DNA of 64,000 nt, taken from positions 33,853 to 97,852 of the forward strand of contig JAEZRM010000090.1 of NCBI GenBank assembly GCA_023412805.1. Direction: 5' to 3'. The position numbers and the translations under genes were made by a program. Positions within the stretch are counted from its first letter, which is position 1. Every line of letters starts with the position of its first letter. The DNA comes from Pseudomonadota bacterium (GTDB lineage Bacteria > Pseudomonadota > Alphaproteobacteria > Rhizobiales > Hyphomicrobiaceae). Below are positions 1 through 9,400 of this stretch, piece by piece. The notes under the pieces are model-generated. The model searched no databases. It was not told where the DNA came from and worked only from the letters and a program-made list of their open reading frames with translations.

Positions 1-695
1 GGTAACGTCGCCCATCGAATAGGAACGATATTGCGACGCACCCAGGCTCCAAGACCGCGATCCCGCGCCAGAACCAGCCCCAGCACGAAGATAAACTGCC
101 ACGTCAACGGATTGAAGAACCACTGTCCTTCGACCGGCCATGCCGGGATCGTCAGCGGCACGATCAGCGAAACCAGATAGAGCGTGAAAGAGGCCGGCAG
201 CAAAAGGCTCGGCGCCACGCGGTCGATGACGGCCAGCAGTGGTGCCACAAGCATGAGTGCGACATAGAGCGGCAGAATGTCGAAGTAGCCGAGCTGGTGG
301 CTGAGTAGCGCAATGCCGATGTGCGTCTCGACCGGTCGGTAGAAGACGGCGGCCGCATTGTGCCACTCGAGCAACAGCGGATTGTCCAGAAGGCGGGAGG
401 TGATTGCGAGGATGGCGATCGCCAGCATCACGATCATCATATGCGCGGCATAGAGGGTGACGGCGCGCCCGCCGAGCCGGAACACGACCTGATGCATGGG
501 CGTCGGTCGGTTGATGTCGCCGACCACGTACCGCAGCGACCAACCCGCGAGAAAAACGAAGAGCTCAGCCGAATCCGAGATCGACACCGCCCGATGCGTG
601 AACTGGTCGAAGAAAATACCCGGAATGTGATTGATGAAAATCGAGACGAGTGCAAAGCCGCGCCAGAAGTCTACGGCATTGGGGGCTCGTGGCAT
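1..695 (-). CDS. opgC: OpgC-family membrane acyltransferase, partial (3' end beyond window)
   Basis: The frame is open from an ATG at 695 to the window edge, so 231 codons are visible and the C-terminus is missing. The N-terminal stretch VDFWRGFALVSIFINHIPG followed by SAELFVFLAGWS is the hallmark of the OpgC family. These are multi-pass inner-membrane proteins that transfer succinyl groups to osmoregulated periplasmic glucans. At least five hydrophobic segments are visible. The gene lies 85 bp downstream of the MMPL exporter on the same strand and may be co-transcribed with it. Family assignment is by motif recognition; the exact substituent transferred cannot be read from the sequence. Confidence 0.85.
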   Translation of the reverse strand, partial: MPRAPNAVDFWRGFALVSIFINHIPGIFFDQFTHRAVSISDSAELFVFLAGWSLRYVVGDINRPTPMHQVVFRLGGRAVTLYAAHMMIVMLAIAILAITSRLLDNPLLLEWHNAAAVFYRPVETHIGIALLSHQLGYFDILPLYVALMLVAPLLAVIDRVAPSLLLPASFTLYLVSLIVPLTIPAWPVEGQWFFNPLTWQFIFVLGLVLARDRGLGAWVRRNIVPIRWATL

Positions 696-780
696 CGGTT
701 GGGTCCGACGTTGATCGTATCAAAAAGCACGTTGCGGCGGCGGAGCAGGCTAAACATACCAGCCACACCGCCCATATCCG

Positions 781-3117
781 TCACGCAGCCGCGGCCGCAG
801 GGCGCCGCGGCCAGTATCGGCGATAGAGCGCTACCGTTGCCGGCAGGATGATGAGCTGACCGATCAATGAGGCAAAAAGGCAGATGCCTGCCAATCGCCC
901 GAAGAGCCTCAGCGACGGGAGATGGGATAGGATCGTGACGCCAAGCCCCAGCGCGAGCACGATCGTCGTCAGCACGATGACCGGACCGATGTGGTGCATG
1001 GTGCGGATGAGTGCATCGTTCACGTCGCGCGTACCCGGTCGGCTTTCCTCGAGCTGGAAGCGGTTCAGAAAGTGAATCGTGCTGTCGATGGCGAGTGCGA
1101 AGGCGACCGTGATCGCAATGATCGAGGCGAATTGCAGTCCCTCTCCGCCGAGCCACAACAGCGCCCCCGTCGCGAAGATCGGGAAGAGCGAAGGCAGGAT
1201 GCTTGTCACGCCCGAGAGGACCGAGCGCAGCGCAATCCCGAGGAAGATGAAGATCACGAACATATCACCGATCAGGCCCCAGTTCAGCTCGCCAATGAGG
1301 CGCGCCGAGTTACGCGCCGCGATCGCCGGCAGCCCCGTTACGGATATCTCGTAGCCCGGATGCGCGTTCCGCACGGGATCGAGGGCACGATCGATCTTCT
1401 CGACGATCGGCAGAATCTGGCTGGCGTCGATGTCCGGGAGTCGTCCCGTCACCAGAACCGCATTTCCCTCCTCGGCGATGAAGCGCTGCACGAGATGCTC
1501 GGGGAGAATGCCGATGTACTTCTTGACCGTCTCGACGCTGGTGTCGCCGGCCTCGGCGAGCCAGCGCCGGAGGCTTTCCACGGACCAGACATTGCCGAGC
1601 CCAGCCTCCTTCTCGAGCACGGTGTGCGCGGCGGCGATGGTCGCGAGCGTCTGTTCGTCGTACAGCGATTGCCCGCCACTCCACTTGATCATCACATGTA
1701 CTGGATTGGCGCCCGTCAGCTTCGTGTCGAGACGCTCGGTGGCTGCGAGCGCGTGCTCCTTGTCCGGCACCTGATCGGCGAGGCGGTACTGCGGAACGAG
1801 TTGTACGTAGGCGAGTCCCGTCAGAATGACGGCCGCAAGACCTGCCAGGCTGAAGGCCATAGGCGCCGCGATCACACGCCGGACGATGCCCTCGGTGACG
1901 ACGCCGAGAATGCCGAAACCGCCATCGCGGTTCGGCTCGATATCCTTGCGCGGGTTCTTCTCGCGCGGAATGAGCAGCGCCGCGAGCGTCGGCACGACCA
2001 CGGCGACAGCGAGATAGGAAATGGCGACGGCCATGATCGCGACCATGCCGAACGTACGGATCAGCGCCGACTCCGCGAACGAGAACGACAACAGCGCCAA
2101 CGACGCGTTCATCGCAGTCAGCAGGCACGCCGGGGCAACATCGAGCACGGCTTCGCGCGCCGCCGTCAGCCGGTCGACACCCGCCATGATGTCGCGCCGG
2201 ATCGCAAACACGAGGTGCATGCTGTCCGAGAACCCCGAGACGAGGATCAGCGGCGTGATGACGTTGATGAAGAGGTTCAGGCGATAGTCGAGGGCACCGA
2301 CGACACCGAGCGTCCACAGGATAGCGATGGCCGGCCCGACGATGGCGAGCAGCGTCAGCGAGATGCGCCGGAAGAAGATATACGCGATCAAAGTGCCGAG
2401 CAGGAATCCAAGCCCGTTGTAGACGAGGCGGTCGCGTTCGACGGCATTGCGGATCTCGAGTTGCATGACCGGCGCGCCGGTGAGCTGCACCTTGAGACCT
2501 GAACCCTGGAGGCCGCGCTCCGCTTCGCTCAGAATGCCGCCGATGACTTCCTTGGCGCCGCGCTCCTCGACCAGCTTCCGGTCGAGCGCAATGACCGCCA
2601 GCGCCAGCGTGCCATCCTCGGAAAGGAACTTCCCTGTAACGATCTCATTGTTTTTGAGCCGCTCGATCATGGCGTCGTAGGCGGCACCTTCAGGCATCTC
2701 GTCGGGCACTACGGGCGCGGCATAGCCCCCGGCATCCGGTTTCTCGCGCGCGGAGAGCATCGATACGAGACCGTTGACGCCGTCGGTGAGCTGCAGATCG
2801 ACGATGGTGTCGTGGACAGCCTTGAGCTTCTCCCTCTCGAGCAGGCCCGGGCCTTCTATGACCACGAGAACGTCGTACTCGCTCGAGGGAAAGCGCCGAT
2901 CGATCTCCTCATACTGGCGGAACTCGACCGTATTCGTGCGAAACAGTTCCGAGAGACTGTCGTCGACCTTGAGGCGCATGACGCCGAAGATCGCGAGCAC
3001 GGTCAGGAGCACGATCAGCACAAACGTCAGCCAGGGCGCACGGAGCGCGACGAGGCCAAGTCGCTCCAGCCCGAATGTGAAGGCGAACGTCCGTCGCGGC
3101 TCGCCAGTGCCCGCCAT
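781..3117 (-). CDS. MMPL/RND-superfamily exporter
   Basis: A 778-residue protein with two repeated halves, each with one N-terminal helix, a large periplasmic loop and a cluster of five helices, as in the predicted RND exporters of the MMPL group. The first helix is at about residues 25-50, followed by KVDDSLSELFRTN, a pattern typical of the loop start in this family. The second helix cluster ends near ILPATVALYRR. Such proteins move lipids or hydrophobic compounds; some alphaproteobacterial members serve hopanoids (HpnN), but HpnN is longer and no hopanoid genes are here, so the substrate is unassigned. A GGGAGAGG ribosome-binding site precedes ATG 3117. Confidence 0.85.
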   Translation of the reverse strand: MAGTGEPRRTFAFTFGLERLGLVALRAPWLTFVLIVLLTVLAIFGVMRLKVDDSLSELFRTNTVEFRQYEEIDRRFPSSEYDVLVVIEGPGLLEREKLKAVHDTIVDLQLTDGVNGLVSMLSAREKPDAGGYAAPVVPDEMPEGAAYDAMIERLKNNEIVTGKFLSEDGTLALAVIALDRKLVEERGAKEVIGGILSEAERGLQGSGLKVQLTGAPVMQLEIRNAVERDRLVYNGLGFLLGTLIAYIFFRRISLTLLAIVGPAIAILWTLGVVGALDYRLNLFINVITPLILVSGFSDSMHLVFAIRRDIMAGVDRLTAAREAVLDVAPACLLTAMNASLALLSFSFAESALIRTFGMVAIMAVAISYLAVAVVVPTLAALLIPREKNPRKDIEPNRDGGFGILGVVTEGIVRRVIAAPMAFSLAGLAAVILTGLAYVQLVPQYRLADQVPDKEHALAATERLDTKLTGANPVHVMIKWSGGQSLYDEQTLATIAAAHTVLEKEAGLGNVWSVESLRRWLAEAGDTSVETVKKYIGILPEHLVQRFIAEEGNAVLVTGRLPDIDASQILPIVEKIDRALDPVRNAHPGYEISVTGLPAIAARNSARLIGELNWGLIGDMFVIFIFLGIALRSVLSGVTSILPSLFPIFATGALLWLGGEGLQFASIIAITVAFALAIDSTIHFLNRFQLEESRPGTRDVNDALIRTMHHIGPVIVLTTIVLALGLGVTILSHLPSLRLFGRLAGICLFASLIGQLIILPATVALYRRYWPRRPAAAAA

Positions 3118-3413
3118 TGCGGCCCCTCTCCCCTGTCCCAGCGCACTGGATGCTGCCGCATCGATGCGCTCTGCGCTGGCGGATGCGACCGAAGCAACGC
3201 TCCGGCACTCTCCGAATCCTCTTAGCGGGCCGGATGCTGCAACGATGCACGGTCAACTTCAAGGCGATTGGGCCACACTAACTCGCGCAAGCGGTGTCAT
3301 TCAGACGTCCGATAAGCCGTTGACACGAGGCGTCGGTAGAGGATCGAATCACGGAGACCCGCACATGGGGCGCGGGGCTCGTGATATGGCAGCGACCGGG
3401 GATCGGCCACAGA

Positions 3414-3962
3414 ATGATCAACTTCAGAGATCTCTGGCTGCAGCACCCGGCCAATCAGAGCAATGCCACGCCGTGCATTGCTCCGCATGACCTCACCAGC
3501 ATCGAGAACCGACAGGTGAAACGCGGCCTGCCGGTCTTCGGCAACCAGTGCGCTATCCGCATGGGTGTGTGCCTGAAGGGTGCGGGCGTTACGCCGGCCC
3601 AGCTCGGGCGCGTCTCGACCTGCTACGTTCATCCGGCGGAGGACATGCACTTCATTCGCGCTTCGGAGCTGGCCGGCGCGCTCGTGAGCACGAGGCTCCC
3701 GGGCGTAGGCCCCGTCGAGCGCATCACCGGAAAGGATGCAGCAGCGTTCTATCCCAAACTCTTCGGACGCACGGGCATCATCTATATCCAGGACTACTGG
3801 GCGCGCACGACCGACCGGCCCGGCAACCCGACCGGCGACCACATCGATGTCTGGAACGGCTTCCGCCCCTCGACGAAGTGGCTCATGGAGTGGTTCTCGT
3901 GGCTCGGGTACTACTCGAACTATGCCGAAGCCAAGGAAGTCTGGTTCTGGGAAGTGAAGTAG
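3414..3962 (+). CDS. Tae4-like (T6SS amidase-type) peptidoglycan hydrolase
   Basis: The 182-residue product has the two catalytic signatures of the Tae4 amidase family of NlpC/P60-like cysteine peptidases: NQCAIRMG with the nucleophile Cys, and GDHIDVWNG with the catalytic His. Tae4 enzymes cut the D-Glu-mDAP bond of peptidoglycan peptides and are usually type VI secretion effectors. I see no signal peptide and no T6SS gene in the window. An upstream in-frame GTG (3381) exists, but MINFRDLWLQHP matches the usual family start, so ATG 3414 is chosen. The small membrane protein gene begins four bases after the stop codon. Confidence 0.8.
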   Translation: MINFRDLWLQHPANQSNATPCIAPHDLTSIENRQVKRGLPVFGNQCAIRMGVCLKGAGVTPAQLGRVSTCYVHPAEDMHFIRASELAGALVSTRLPGVGPVERITGKDAAAFYPKLFGRTGIIYIQDYWARTTDRPGNPTGDHIDVWNGFRPSTKWLMEWFSWLGYYSNYAEAKEVWFWEVK

Positions 3963-3966
3963 CTCC

Positions 3967-4188
3967 ATGCGCTACCTGATCTCGATGCTGACAGCGATCG
4001 CATTTGCGCTGATCGCCACCATTTTCATCAGCAGCCGGGTGGCGACGTGGATCGTCTCCGGCATGACTTTCGAAAGCCCGGACGACGTCGCCAATCTGCA
4101 CGCCCTCATCTTCATGGCGGGCAACTTTGCTGCGCTGATCCTCGGCTGGATCGTGGGCTGGATGCTGGCGGCCCGCTATCGGGATTAG
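3967..4188 (+). CDS. Small two-helix membrane protein, possible partner or immunity protein of the Tae4-like amidase
   Basis: 73 residues with two hydrophobic segments (about 4-24 and 47-66) separated by a polar loop of some 20 residues, ending LAARYRD. It starts 4 bp after the amidase stop, which implies co-transcription and probable translational coupling. Known Tai4 immunity proteins are soluble periplasmic proteins of about 100-120 residues, so this is not a Tai4 homologue. Its position suggests a role in protection from, or export of, the amidase, but that is inference from context. No recognised domain. Confidence 0.7.
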   Translation: MRYLISMLTAIAFALIATIFISSRVATWIVSGMTFESPDDVANLHALIFMAGNFAALILGWIVGWMLAARYRD

Positions 4189-4340
4189 GGACCGGGATGC
4201 GGCCCCACCCCGCCACAACTTGACAAGGCCGGACGTGCGTGCGCTGTTCCGGCCCGATTTGCAGCCATTCGACGCGCCGCGCCGGCAAGGTGCGCGCGAG
4301 CGTCTCGAGAACCACGCCCCGGCGTGAGGGAGCCCCGGCC

Positions 4341-6155
4341 ATGGCCGACGCAGCTAAGCACCGCTACCGCTCGCACACCTGCGGCGCACTGCGAGAGACT
4401 GATATCGACGCGACCGCGCGCCTTTCCGGCTGGGTTCACCGTGTCCGCGACCACGGCGGCCTGCTGTTCGTCGATCTGCGCGACCACTATGGCCTGACCC
4501 AGATCGTCGTCGATCCGGAGACGGCCGCCTTCAAGACCGCCGAGCGCCTGCGCTCGGAATGGGTCGTGCGCATCGATGGGCGCGTGCGCGCCCGCCCCGA
4601 GGGCACGCTCAACGCCGAGCTCGCGACCGGCGGCATCGAGGTCTATGCGACCGAGATCGAAGTGCTCTCCGAAGCCAAGGAGCTGCCCGTTCCGGTTTTC
4701 GGCGAACCGGACTACCCCGAAGACCTGCGCCTTACGTACCGCTTTCTCGATCTGCGCCGCGAGACGCTGCACGGCATCATCATGAAGCGGCTCGCCATCA
4801 CGCGCTCGATCCGTAGCCGCATGCATGATGCTGGCTTCAACGAATTCCCGACGCCGATCCTGACGGCATCGAGCCCCGAAGGCGCGCGCGATTTCCTCGT
4901 GCCCTCACGCGTGCACGCGGGCAAATTCTATGCGCTGCCGCAGGCGCCGCAGCAGTACAAGCAGCTCCTCATGATGTCGGGCTTCGATCGCTATTTCCAG
5001 ATCGCGCCCTGCTTTCGCGACGAGGATCCGCGCGCCGACCGCCTGCCCGGCGAGTTCTACCAGCTCGATGTCGAGATGAGCTTCGTCGAGCAGGACGATG
5101 TGCTCGGCACCATGGAGCCGATCATTCGCGGCGTGTTCGAGGAGTTCGCCGAGGGCAAGCCGGTAACGCCATCCTTCCCGCGCATTCCCTACGACACGGC
5201 CATTGCGAAGTACGGCACCGACAAGCCCGATCTGCGCAATCCCATCGAGATGGCCGATGTGACCGAGCACTTCCGTGGCTCGGGTTTCAAAGTCTTTGCC
5301 GGCATGATCGAGAAGGACCCCAAGGTCCGCGTATGGGCAATCCCCGCCAAAGGCGGCGGCTCGCGCGCTTTCTGCGACCGCATGAATGCCTGGGCACAGA
5401 AGGAAGGCCAGCCCGGCCTCGGTTACATCATGTGGCGCGAGGAGGAAGGCGCGGCGGGCGCCGGCCCGATCGCCAAGAACATCGGTGCCGAACGCGCTGC
5501 CGCCATCCAGAGCCAGCTCGGGCTCGCGACGGGTGATGCCTGCTTCTTCACGGCCGGCGATCCGGCGCGGTTCTACAAGTTCGCCGGGCTCGCGCGCGAT
5601 CAGGTCGGGCGCGAGCTGAAGCTCGTCGACGAGGGCCGCTTCGCCTTCTGCTGGATCGTCGACTTCCCGTTCTACGAGTGGAACGAGGACGAGAAGCAGA
5701 TCGACTTCTCGCACAATCCCTTCTCGATGCCGCAGGGCGGCTCAGCGACGCTCGACGCGGCCAAGTCCACCGAGGACTATCTCAAGATCAAGGCCTATCA
5801 ATACGACCTCGTCTGCAACGGCTATGAGCTCGCCTCGGGCGGCATCCGCAATCATCGACCGGATACGATGGTGAAAGCCTTCGGCGTCGCGGGGCTCGGT
5901 GCGGAGGTCGTCGAAGCCCGCTTCGGCGCGCTCTATCGCGCCTTCCAGTACGGTGCACCACCGCATGGCGGCATGGCAGCGGGCATAGAGCGCATTGTCA
6001 TGCTGCTGACGGGCTGCAACACAGTGCGCGACGTTGCGCTGTTCCCCATGAACCAACAGGCCAGCGACCTGCTCATGGGCGCGCCTTCGGAAGCCGCGAA
6101 CAAGCAGCTCAACGAACTCCACATCCGATTGAACCTGCCTCAGAAGAAGGCCTGA
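4341..6155 (+). CDS. aspS: Aspartate--tRNA(Asp/Asn) ligase
   Basis: 604-residue class IIb aminoacyl-tRNA synthetase: N-terminal OB-fold anticodon-binding domain (about 1-110), then the catalytic core with motif 2 [10 protein letters not shown] and motif 3 [13 protein letters not shown], plus the bacterial GAD insertion. It charges tRNA-Asp. The OB fold carries [13 protein letters not shown]; a His at this position is found in non-discriminating bacterial AspRS that also charge tRNA-Asn for later amidation, which is common in alphaproteobacteria. An upstream extension in frame to 4239 lacks family similarity; ATG 4341 preceded by GGGAG gives the standard [15 protein letters not shown] start. 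Confidence 0.97.
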   Translation: MADAAKHRYRSHTCGALRETDIDATARLSGWVHRVRDHGGLLFVDLRDHYGLTQIVVDPETAAFKTAERLRSEWVVRIDGRVRARPEGTLNAELATGGIEVYATEIEVLSEAKELPVPVFGEPDYPEDLRLTYRFLDLRRETLHGIIMKRLAITRSIRSRMHDAGFNEFPTPILTASSPEGARDFLVPSRVHAGKFYALPQAPQQYKQLLMMSGFDRYFQIAPCFRDEDPRADRLPGEFYQLDVEMSFVEQDDVLGTMEPIIRGVFEEFAEGKPVTPSFPRIPYDTAIAKYGTDKPDLRNPIEMADVTEHFRGSGFKVFAGMIEKDPKVRVWAIPAKGGGSRAFCDRMNAWAQKEGQPGLGYIMWREEEGAAGAGPIAKNIGAERAAAIQSQLGLATGDACFFTAGDPARFYKFAGLARDQVGRELKLVDEGRFAFCWIVDFPFYEWNEDEKQIDFSHNPFSMPQGGSATLDAAKSTEDYLKIKAYQYDLVCNGYELASGGIRNHRPDTMVKAFGVAGLGAEVVEARFGALYRAFQYGAPPHGGMAAGIERIVMLLTGCNTVRDVALFPMNQQASDLLMGAPSEAANKQLNELHIRLNLPQKKA

Positions 6156-6162
6156 GGCAGGT
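6133..6162 (+). terminator. Hairpin spanning the aspS stop codon
   Basis: Perfect 10-bp inverted repeat ACCTGCCTCA / TGAGGCAGGT with a 10-nt loop; the right arm begins with the aspS TGA stop (6153-6155). No U-run follows, so it may be a weak or Rho-assisted terminator or a 3' stabilising hairpin. It lies between convergent genes. Confidence 0.5.
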
Positions 6163-6192
6163 CACTGAGCAGGCGGCGCAGTGTCAGGGCAG

Positions 6193-6495
6193 CTAGTTGA
6201 TCTCGCTGCCGCCGTTCTCGCGCTGCGTATCCCAGAAGTCCACGGTCTCGCGGCGCAGCGTGTCCTTGCAGCTCTGCTTGCAGGATACCCACGTGCCGCC
6301 CGGCAGGCGGAATTCGTAATCGTTGCCGGCGCGCCGAATAGGCGCTGTCGTACAGCCATTGCCATAGATGCTGCAGGCCGACACAATACCCGTGCCGGGA
6401 CCCCTATTGCGCGATTGGGCATCAGCCGTGGCGATCAGGCCCAAGGTCAGCGAAAGGCCGATCGCTGCGCTCAGCACAGTTTTCATAAACATCAT
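6193..6495 (-). CDS. Small secreted Cys-containing protein, paralogue A
   Basis: About 100 residues. A signal peptide (MKTVLSAAIGLSLTLGLIA to TADA) is followed by a mature domain with CSIYGNGC, then RLPGGTWVSCKQSC and the C-terminal motif DFWDTQ. The same layout recurs in the next gene (6517-6804) and in a shorter form at 10452-10796, so these are paralogues of one family that I do not recognise by name. Conserved Cys pairs suggest disulfides in the periplasm. A strong AAGGAGG site lies just before tandem ATGs at 6495 and 6492. Function unknown. Confidence 0.85.
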   Translation of the reverse strand: MMFMKTVLSAAIGLSLTLGLIATADAQSRNRGPGTGIVSACSIYGNGCTTAPIRRAGNDYEFRLPGGTWVSCKQSCKDTLRRETVDFWDTQRENGGSEIN

Positions 6496-6516
6496 TCAGC
6501 CTCCTTGAGGTATTCG

Positions 6517-6804
6517 TCAGCGGGACGAACCGCGCTGGCGCTCCCGCTGGGTCTCCCAGAAATCGAGCATGTCCTCGCGGATCGCATTCCTGCAGTCTGC
6601 GCGGCAGCTCACCCAGGTGCCGCCCGGCATACGGAACTCGTAGTCGAACCGGCCCCTGCGAATAGGGGCGCTCGTGCAGCCATTTCCGTAGTTGCTGCAG
6701 GTCCGGACCACGCCGTCCGAGCGTTTGCGCTGCGCTTCCGCGGGCACAGCCGCAACAACCGCAGTCAACCCGACCGCTGTCGCAAAGAGTAGTTTCAGCA
6801 CCAT
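6517..6804 (-). CDS. Small secreted Cys-containing protein, paralogue B
   Basis: 95 residues from ATG 6804, which is correctly spaced from AGGAGG; the ATG at 6810 overlaps that site and is unlikely. A signal peptide (VLKLLFATAVGLTAVVAAVPAEA) precedes CSNYGNGCTSAPIRRG, RMPGGTWVSCRADC and DFWETQRERQ. It is closely similar to the product of 6193-6495, which lies 22 bp downstream, so the two arose by tandem duplication and are probably co-transcribed. The motif PGGTWVSC-x3-C and the terminal DFW-x-TQ are shared with the third copy near soxZ. Function unknown; periplasmic location inferred. Confidence 0.85.
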   Translation of the reverse strand: MVLKLLFATAVGLTAVVAAVPAEAQRKRSDGVVRTCSNYGNGCTSAPIRRGRFDYEFRMPGGTWVSCRADCRNAIREDMLDFWETQRERQRGSSR

Positions 6805-7049
6805 TGCCATCCTCCTCGGCGCACCCATTCGGGCGCAGGACACGCGGAAAGGTCCCTTGGCGCACACCAACTGTACGCGCCTTTTTCGACCAGAACGCGC
6901 AACACGACGTGATCCGGCGCTCATACGGCCCAAAAAGCAATCACAACGTCTTGAAGGTGCGCCGCACGCGCTGGAATGATGCGCTCACCGTTAATCCTGC
7001 ATGAACACGAACGCGGCCCGACGACGCCCCATCGCGTGGAGGACATTCC

Positions 7050-7352
7050 ATGACCCGGAAACTGGATCCAAACGAACGCCAATCCGCTCGCGCCGAGCTG
7101 CCGGATTGGCAAATGGTCGAGGGACGCGACGCCCTGGCCCGCAACTTCAAGTTCGCGGATTTCAGCGCAGCTTTCGGCTTCATGACGCGGGTGGCGCTGG
7201 CCGCGGAGAAGCTCGACCACCATCCTGAATGGTTCAATGTCTGGAACAGCGTCGAGATTACACTTTCGACGCACGATGCCGGCGGCCTGACGGAGCGCGA
7301 TGTCAAGCTCGCGAAGATCATCGACAAGCTAGCGAGCGGCGCGAACACATGA
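7050..7352 (+). CDS. phhB: 4a-hydroxytetrahydrobiopterin dehydratase (PCD)
   Basis: 100 residues covering the whole pterin-4a-carbinolamine dehydratase fold. The diagnostic string is [15 protein letters not shown] followed by [11 protein letters not shown], containing the catalytic His pair and the dimer interface. The enzyme dehydrates 4a-hydroxytetrahydrobiopterin so the cofactor of phenylalanine hydroxylase can be recycled; no phenylalanine hydroxylase is in the window. Many bacteria carry PCD proteins linked to molybdopterin or other pterin roles. It is monocistronic, divergent from the small secreted pair and convergent with fccB. Confidence 0.93.
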   Translation: MTRKLDPNERQSARAELPDWQMVEGRDALARNFKFADFSAAFGFMTRVALAAEKLDHHPEWFNVWNSVEITLSTHDAGGLTERDVKLAKIIDKLASGANT

Positions 7353-7362
7353 ACGGCAGAAC

Positions 7363-7382
7363 GCCCGGCACGATGGCCGGGC
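7363..7382. terminator. Hairpin between convergent phhB and fccB
   Basis: Perfect 7-bp stem GCCCGGC / GCCGGGC with loop ACGATG, placed 10 bp after the phhB stop in the convergent gap. No long U-run on either side, so it is a candidate bidirectional terminator only. Confidence 0.5.
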
Positions 7383-7427
7383 GCTCCTTGATCTCGCACG
7401 ATCGGATTTCGCAAAAGTCGCGCGCGA

Positions 7428-8750
7428 TCAGCCCTTCTTCTTCTTTGCCGCGGTCGCCGGCGGCCCCGCGAACATGTCGGCGATGATGCCGGAATACCAG
7501 CCGATCGACTCCTGGTAATTCTGTGCACGCGTCGCGGCATCCTCGCCCGGCTTCGACACGAACGAGCCCGAGGGATCGAGCTTGCCGTCCTTCGGCGTGT
7601 AATTGGCGCCGACCTTGACGTTGTCGTCCGGCGCCAGCAGCGACCAGCAGGTATTGCGGAAGCGGGCCGGGAAACGCTCCCCTTTGGCGAGCTCCGCAAG
7701 GATATCGTTGGCGACAACCTTGGCCTGGCTGTTGGCGGAGAAGGCCGACTTCGGCATCTCGGCCGCGATCGCCGCATCGCCGAGCACGTAAACGTCCTTC
7801 ACGAGCGCCGATGTGAAGTTCTCCGGATTGACCGGGCACCAGTCGCCCTTGGCGAGCCCGGTCTTCAACGCGATCTGTCCCGCGCTCTGCTGCGGGATGA
7901 CGTTCGCGACATCGAACTTGACCTTCTTGCCGGCCTTGGTCGTGATCTCGCGCGACTTCAGATCGAAGCTCGTGACACTGAAATCATCGATGTCGTTCGA
8001 GAGGTTCAGCTCGAGATTGTCCTTGTAGTACTTGTTGTAGGCCTCGACGAATACGGGCTGCTTCGAGAAGCCCTTCTTCGGATCGAGGATCACGAGGCGC
8101 GACTTCGGCTTCCGCGTCTTGAGGAAGTGCGCGATCATCGCGGCGCGCTCGTAAGGTCCGGGCGGGCAGCGGAACGCACCACTCGGCATGACCATGGCGA
8201 CCGTGCCGCCATTTGGCATCTGCTCGATCAGGCGCTTCAACTGCTGTTTGCCGGCACCGTCCGTCGTATAGGCGTGCGGCGCGCGCCCGCTCGCGGCGGC
8301 AGTCGAGTAGCCGGGAACAGAGTCGTATTTGACGTCGATGCCCGGCGACACCACGAGCTTGTCGTAGGCCAGCGTCTGGCCGCCACTCGCACGCACGGTT
8401 TTCTTGGCCGTATCGACCGCAGTCGCCCGCTGATGGACGACGGTGATTCCGAGGCGGCGCAAGCCGTCATAGTTGTGGTTGAGCGAGCCGAACGTGCGAA
8501 AGCCGCCAAGATAAAGGTTCGAGAAGAACGACGACGAATAGATCTTGTTCGGCTCGATCAGCGTGACGCGCAATGCCGGGGCGCCGAGCTTCAAGGCGCG
8601 TGCCACGCTCGCGCCACCGGCACCGCCGCCGATCACGACGACCCGCCCCGCGCCGGCCCCCTGCGCAATCGCGAACGTGCCGAAGCTCGTCGCCGCCACA
8701 GCGCCAGCTCCCGCACCAATAATCAGGTTCCGCCTGGAAATCTCAGTCAT
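7428..8750 (-). CDS. fccB: Flavocytochrome c sulfide dehydrogenase flavoprotein subunit (FccB/SoxF)
   Basis: 440-residue secreted FAD protein. The N-terminus has a Tat-type signal (SRRNLIIGAGAGAVAATSFG), then the FAD-binding Rossmann motif VVVIGGGAGGASVARAL. Redox-active Cys are suggested by FRCPPGPYERA (about residue 200) and GDWCPVNPENF (about 325), the positions used in FccB/SoxF. VYVLGDAAIA is the second FAD motif. The C-terminal domain (SWYSGIIADMFA) matches the flavocytochrome c sulfide dehydrogenase family. It oxidises sulfide and passes electrons to a c-type cytochrome; no FccA cytochrome is adjacent. GGGAGG precedes ATG 8750. Lies next to soxS and soxYZ. Confidence 0.92.
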   Translation of the reverse strand: MTEISRRNLIIGAGAGAVAATSFGTFAIAQGAGAGRVVVIGGGAGGASVARALKLGAPALRVTLIEPNKIYSSSFFSNLYLGGFRTFGSLNHNYDGLRRLGITVVHQRATAVDTAKKTVRASGGQTLAYDKLVVSPGIDVKYDSVPGYSTAAASGRAPHAYTTDGAGKQQLKRLIEQMPNGGTVAMVMPSGAFRCPPGPYERAAMIAHFLKTRKPKSRLVILDPKKGFSKQPVFVEAYNKYYKDNLELNLSNDIDDFSVTSFDLKSREITTKAGKKVKFDVANVIPQQSAGQIALKTGLAKGDWCPVNPENFTSALVKDVYVLGDAAIAAEMPKSAFSANSQAKVVANDILAELAKGERFPARFRNTCWSLLAPDDNVKVGANYTPKDGKLDPSGSFVSKPGEDAATRAQNYQESIGWYSGIIADMFAGPPATAAKKKKG

Positions 8751-8895
8751 TCAGTCCTCCCGTAGGTTCAGCCGAGCCCATGAATCTGCCGCGGCCTGTT
8801 TGCAGCTTTTCCGCCGCTCGTTCTTATATTTTGTTCTGATAAGCATTCAGATTTTGCGGGCAATGCTCACGCCCGATTATCGTCGTCATCTCCTT

Positions 8896-9360
8896 TCAAT
8901 GATGTTTTCGACCGGTGCCCGCAAAACTGCGGCCCTCCGCCTCGCTCCGCTTCAGCGCAACGCGCGCATCCTCGATCAAGGCCGCAAGCTGCATCCAGAA
9001 AAGGTCGGCACCGGCATAGCCGACGATACGCCCGACCTCGCGGCCGCGAACCAGTATGACGAACGTCGGCGAGAACACGACATGCTCGATGAAGGCGATG
9101 TCCGGTGCATGACGAAAGCGCCTGACCAGAGGCGCGAGCCTACCGTCCTCGCTGGCCTCGTAGCCGGGGGCGATCTCGCGCTCCCAGCGCGCGCAGTAGG
9201 GGCAGCCGGGATCGCCGATCATGATCAGTACGGCGGGTGCCGTCGCGACATCGATTTCGCTGGGCAGAGGGGGCTGCTGAGCACGCGCGACGCCGACAAG
9301 CAGCACCAACGCAAGGACATGCGCGATCAGTCTGACGAGGGGAGGCACGGCGGGCTTCAT
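8896..9360 (-). CDS. soxS: SoxS-like periplasmic thioredoxin
   Basis: 154 residues from ATG 9360, which begins a clear signal peptide (VRLIAHVLALVLLVGVARAQ). A longer frame to 9438 adds no homologous sequence. The mature part has the thioredoxin-like redox motif DPGCPYCARWEREI with the CPYC pair, then FSPTFVILVRGREVGRIVGY with the cis-Pro. This matches SoxS, the sox-linked thioredoxin that keeps the SoxY carrier Cys reduced. It is divergent from soxY and sits downstream of a shared 180-bp control region; fccB follows on the same strand. No strong Shine-Dalgarno at the chosen start. Confidence 0.85.
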   Translation of the reverse strand: MKPAVPPLVRLIAHVLALVLLVGVARAQQPPLPSEIDVATAPAVLIMIGDPGCPYCARWEREIAPGYEASEDGRLAPLVRRFRHAPDIAFIEHVVFSPTFVILVRGREVGRIVGYAGADLFWMQLAALIEDARVALKRSEAEGRSFAGTGRKHH

Positions 9361-9400
9361 TACCGTCGAATCCAGGCGATTCCCAAGCTCCCCTGCGGTT

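Noticed and set aside
991..2502. Plus-strand open frame of 503 codons
   Set aside because: Antisense shadow of the MMPL exporter, extremely rich in Arg, Glu and Asp with no domain.
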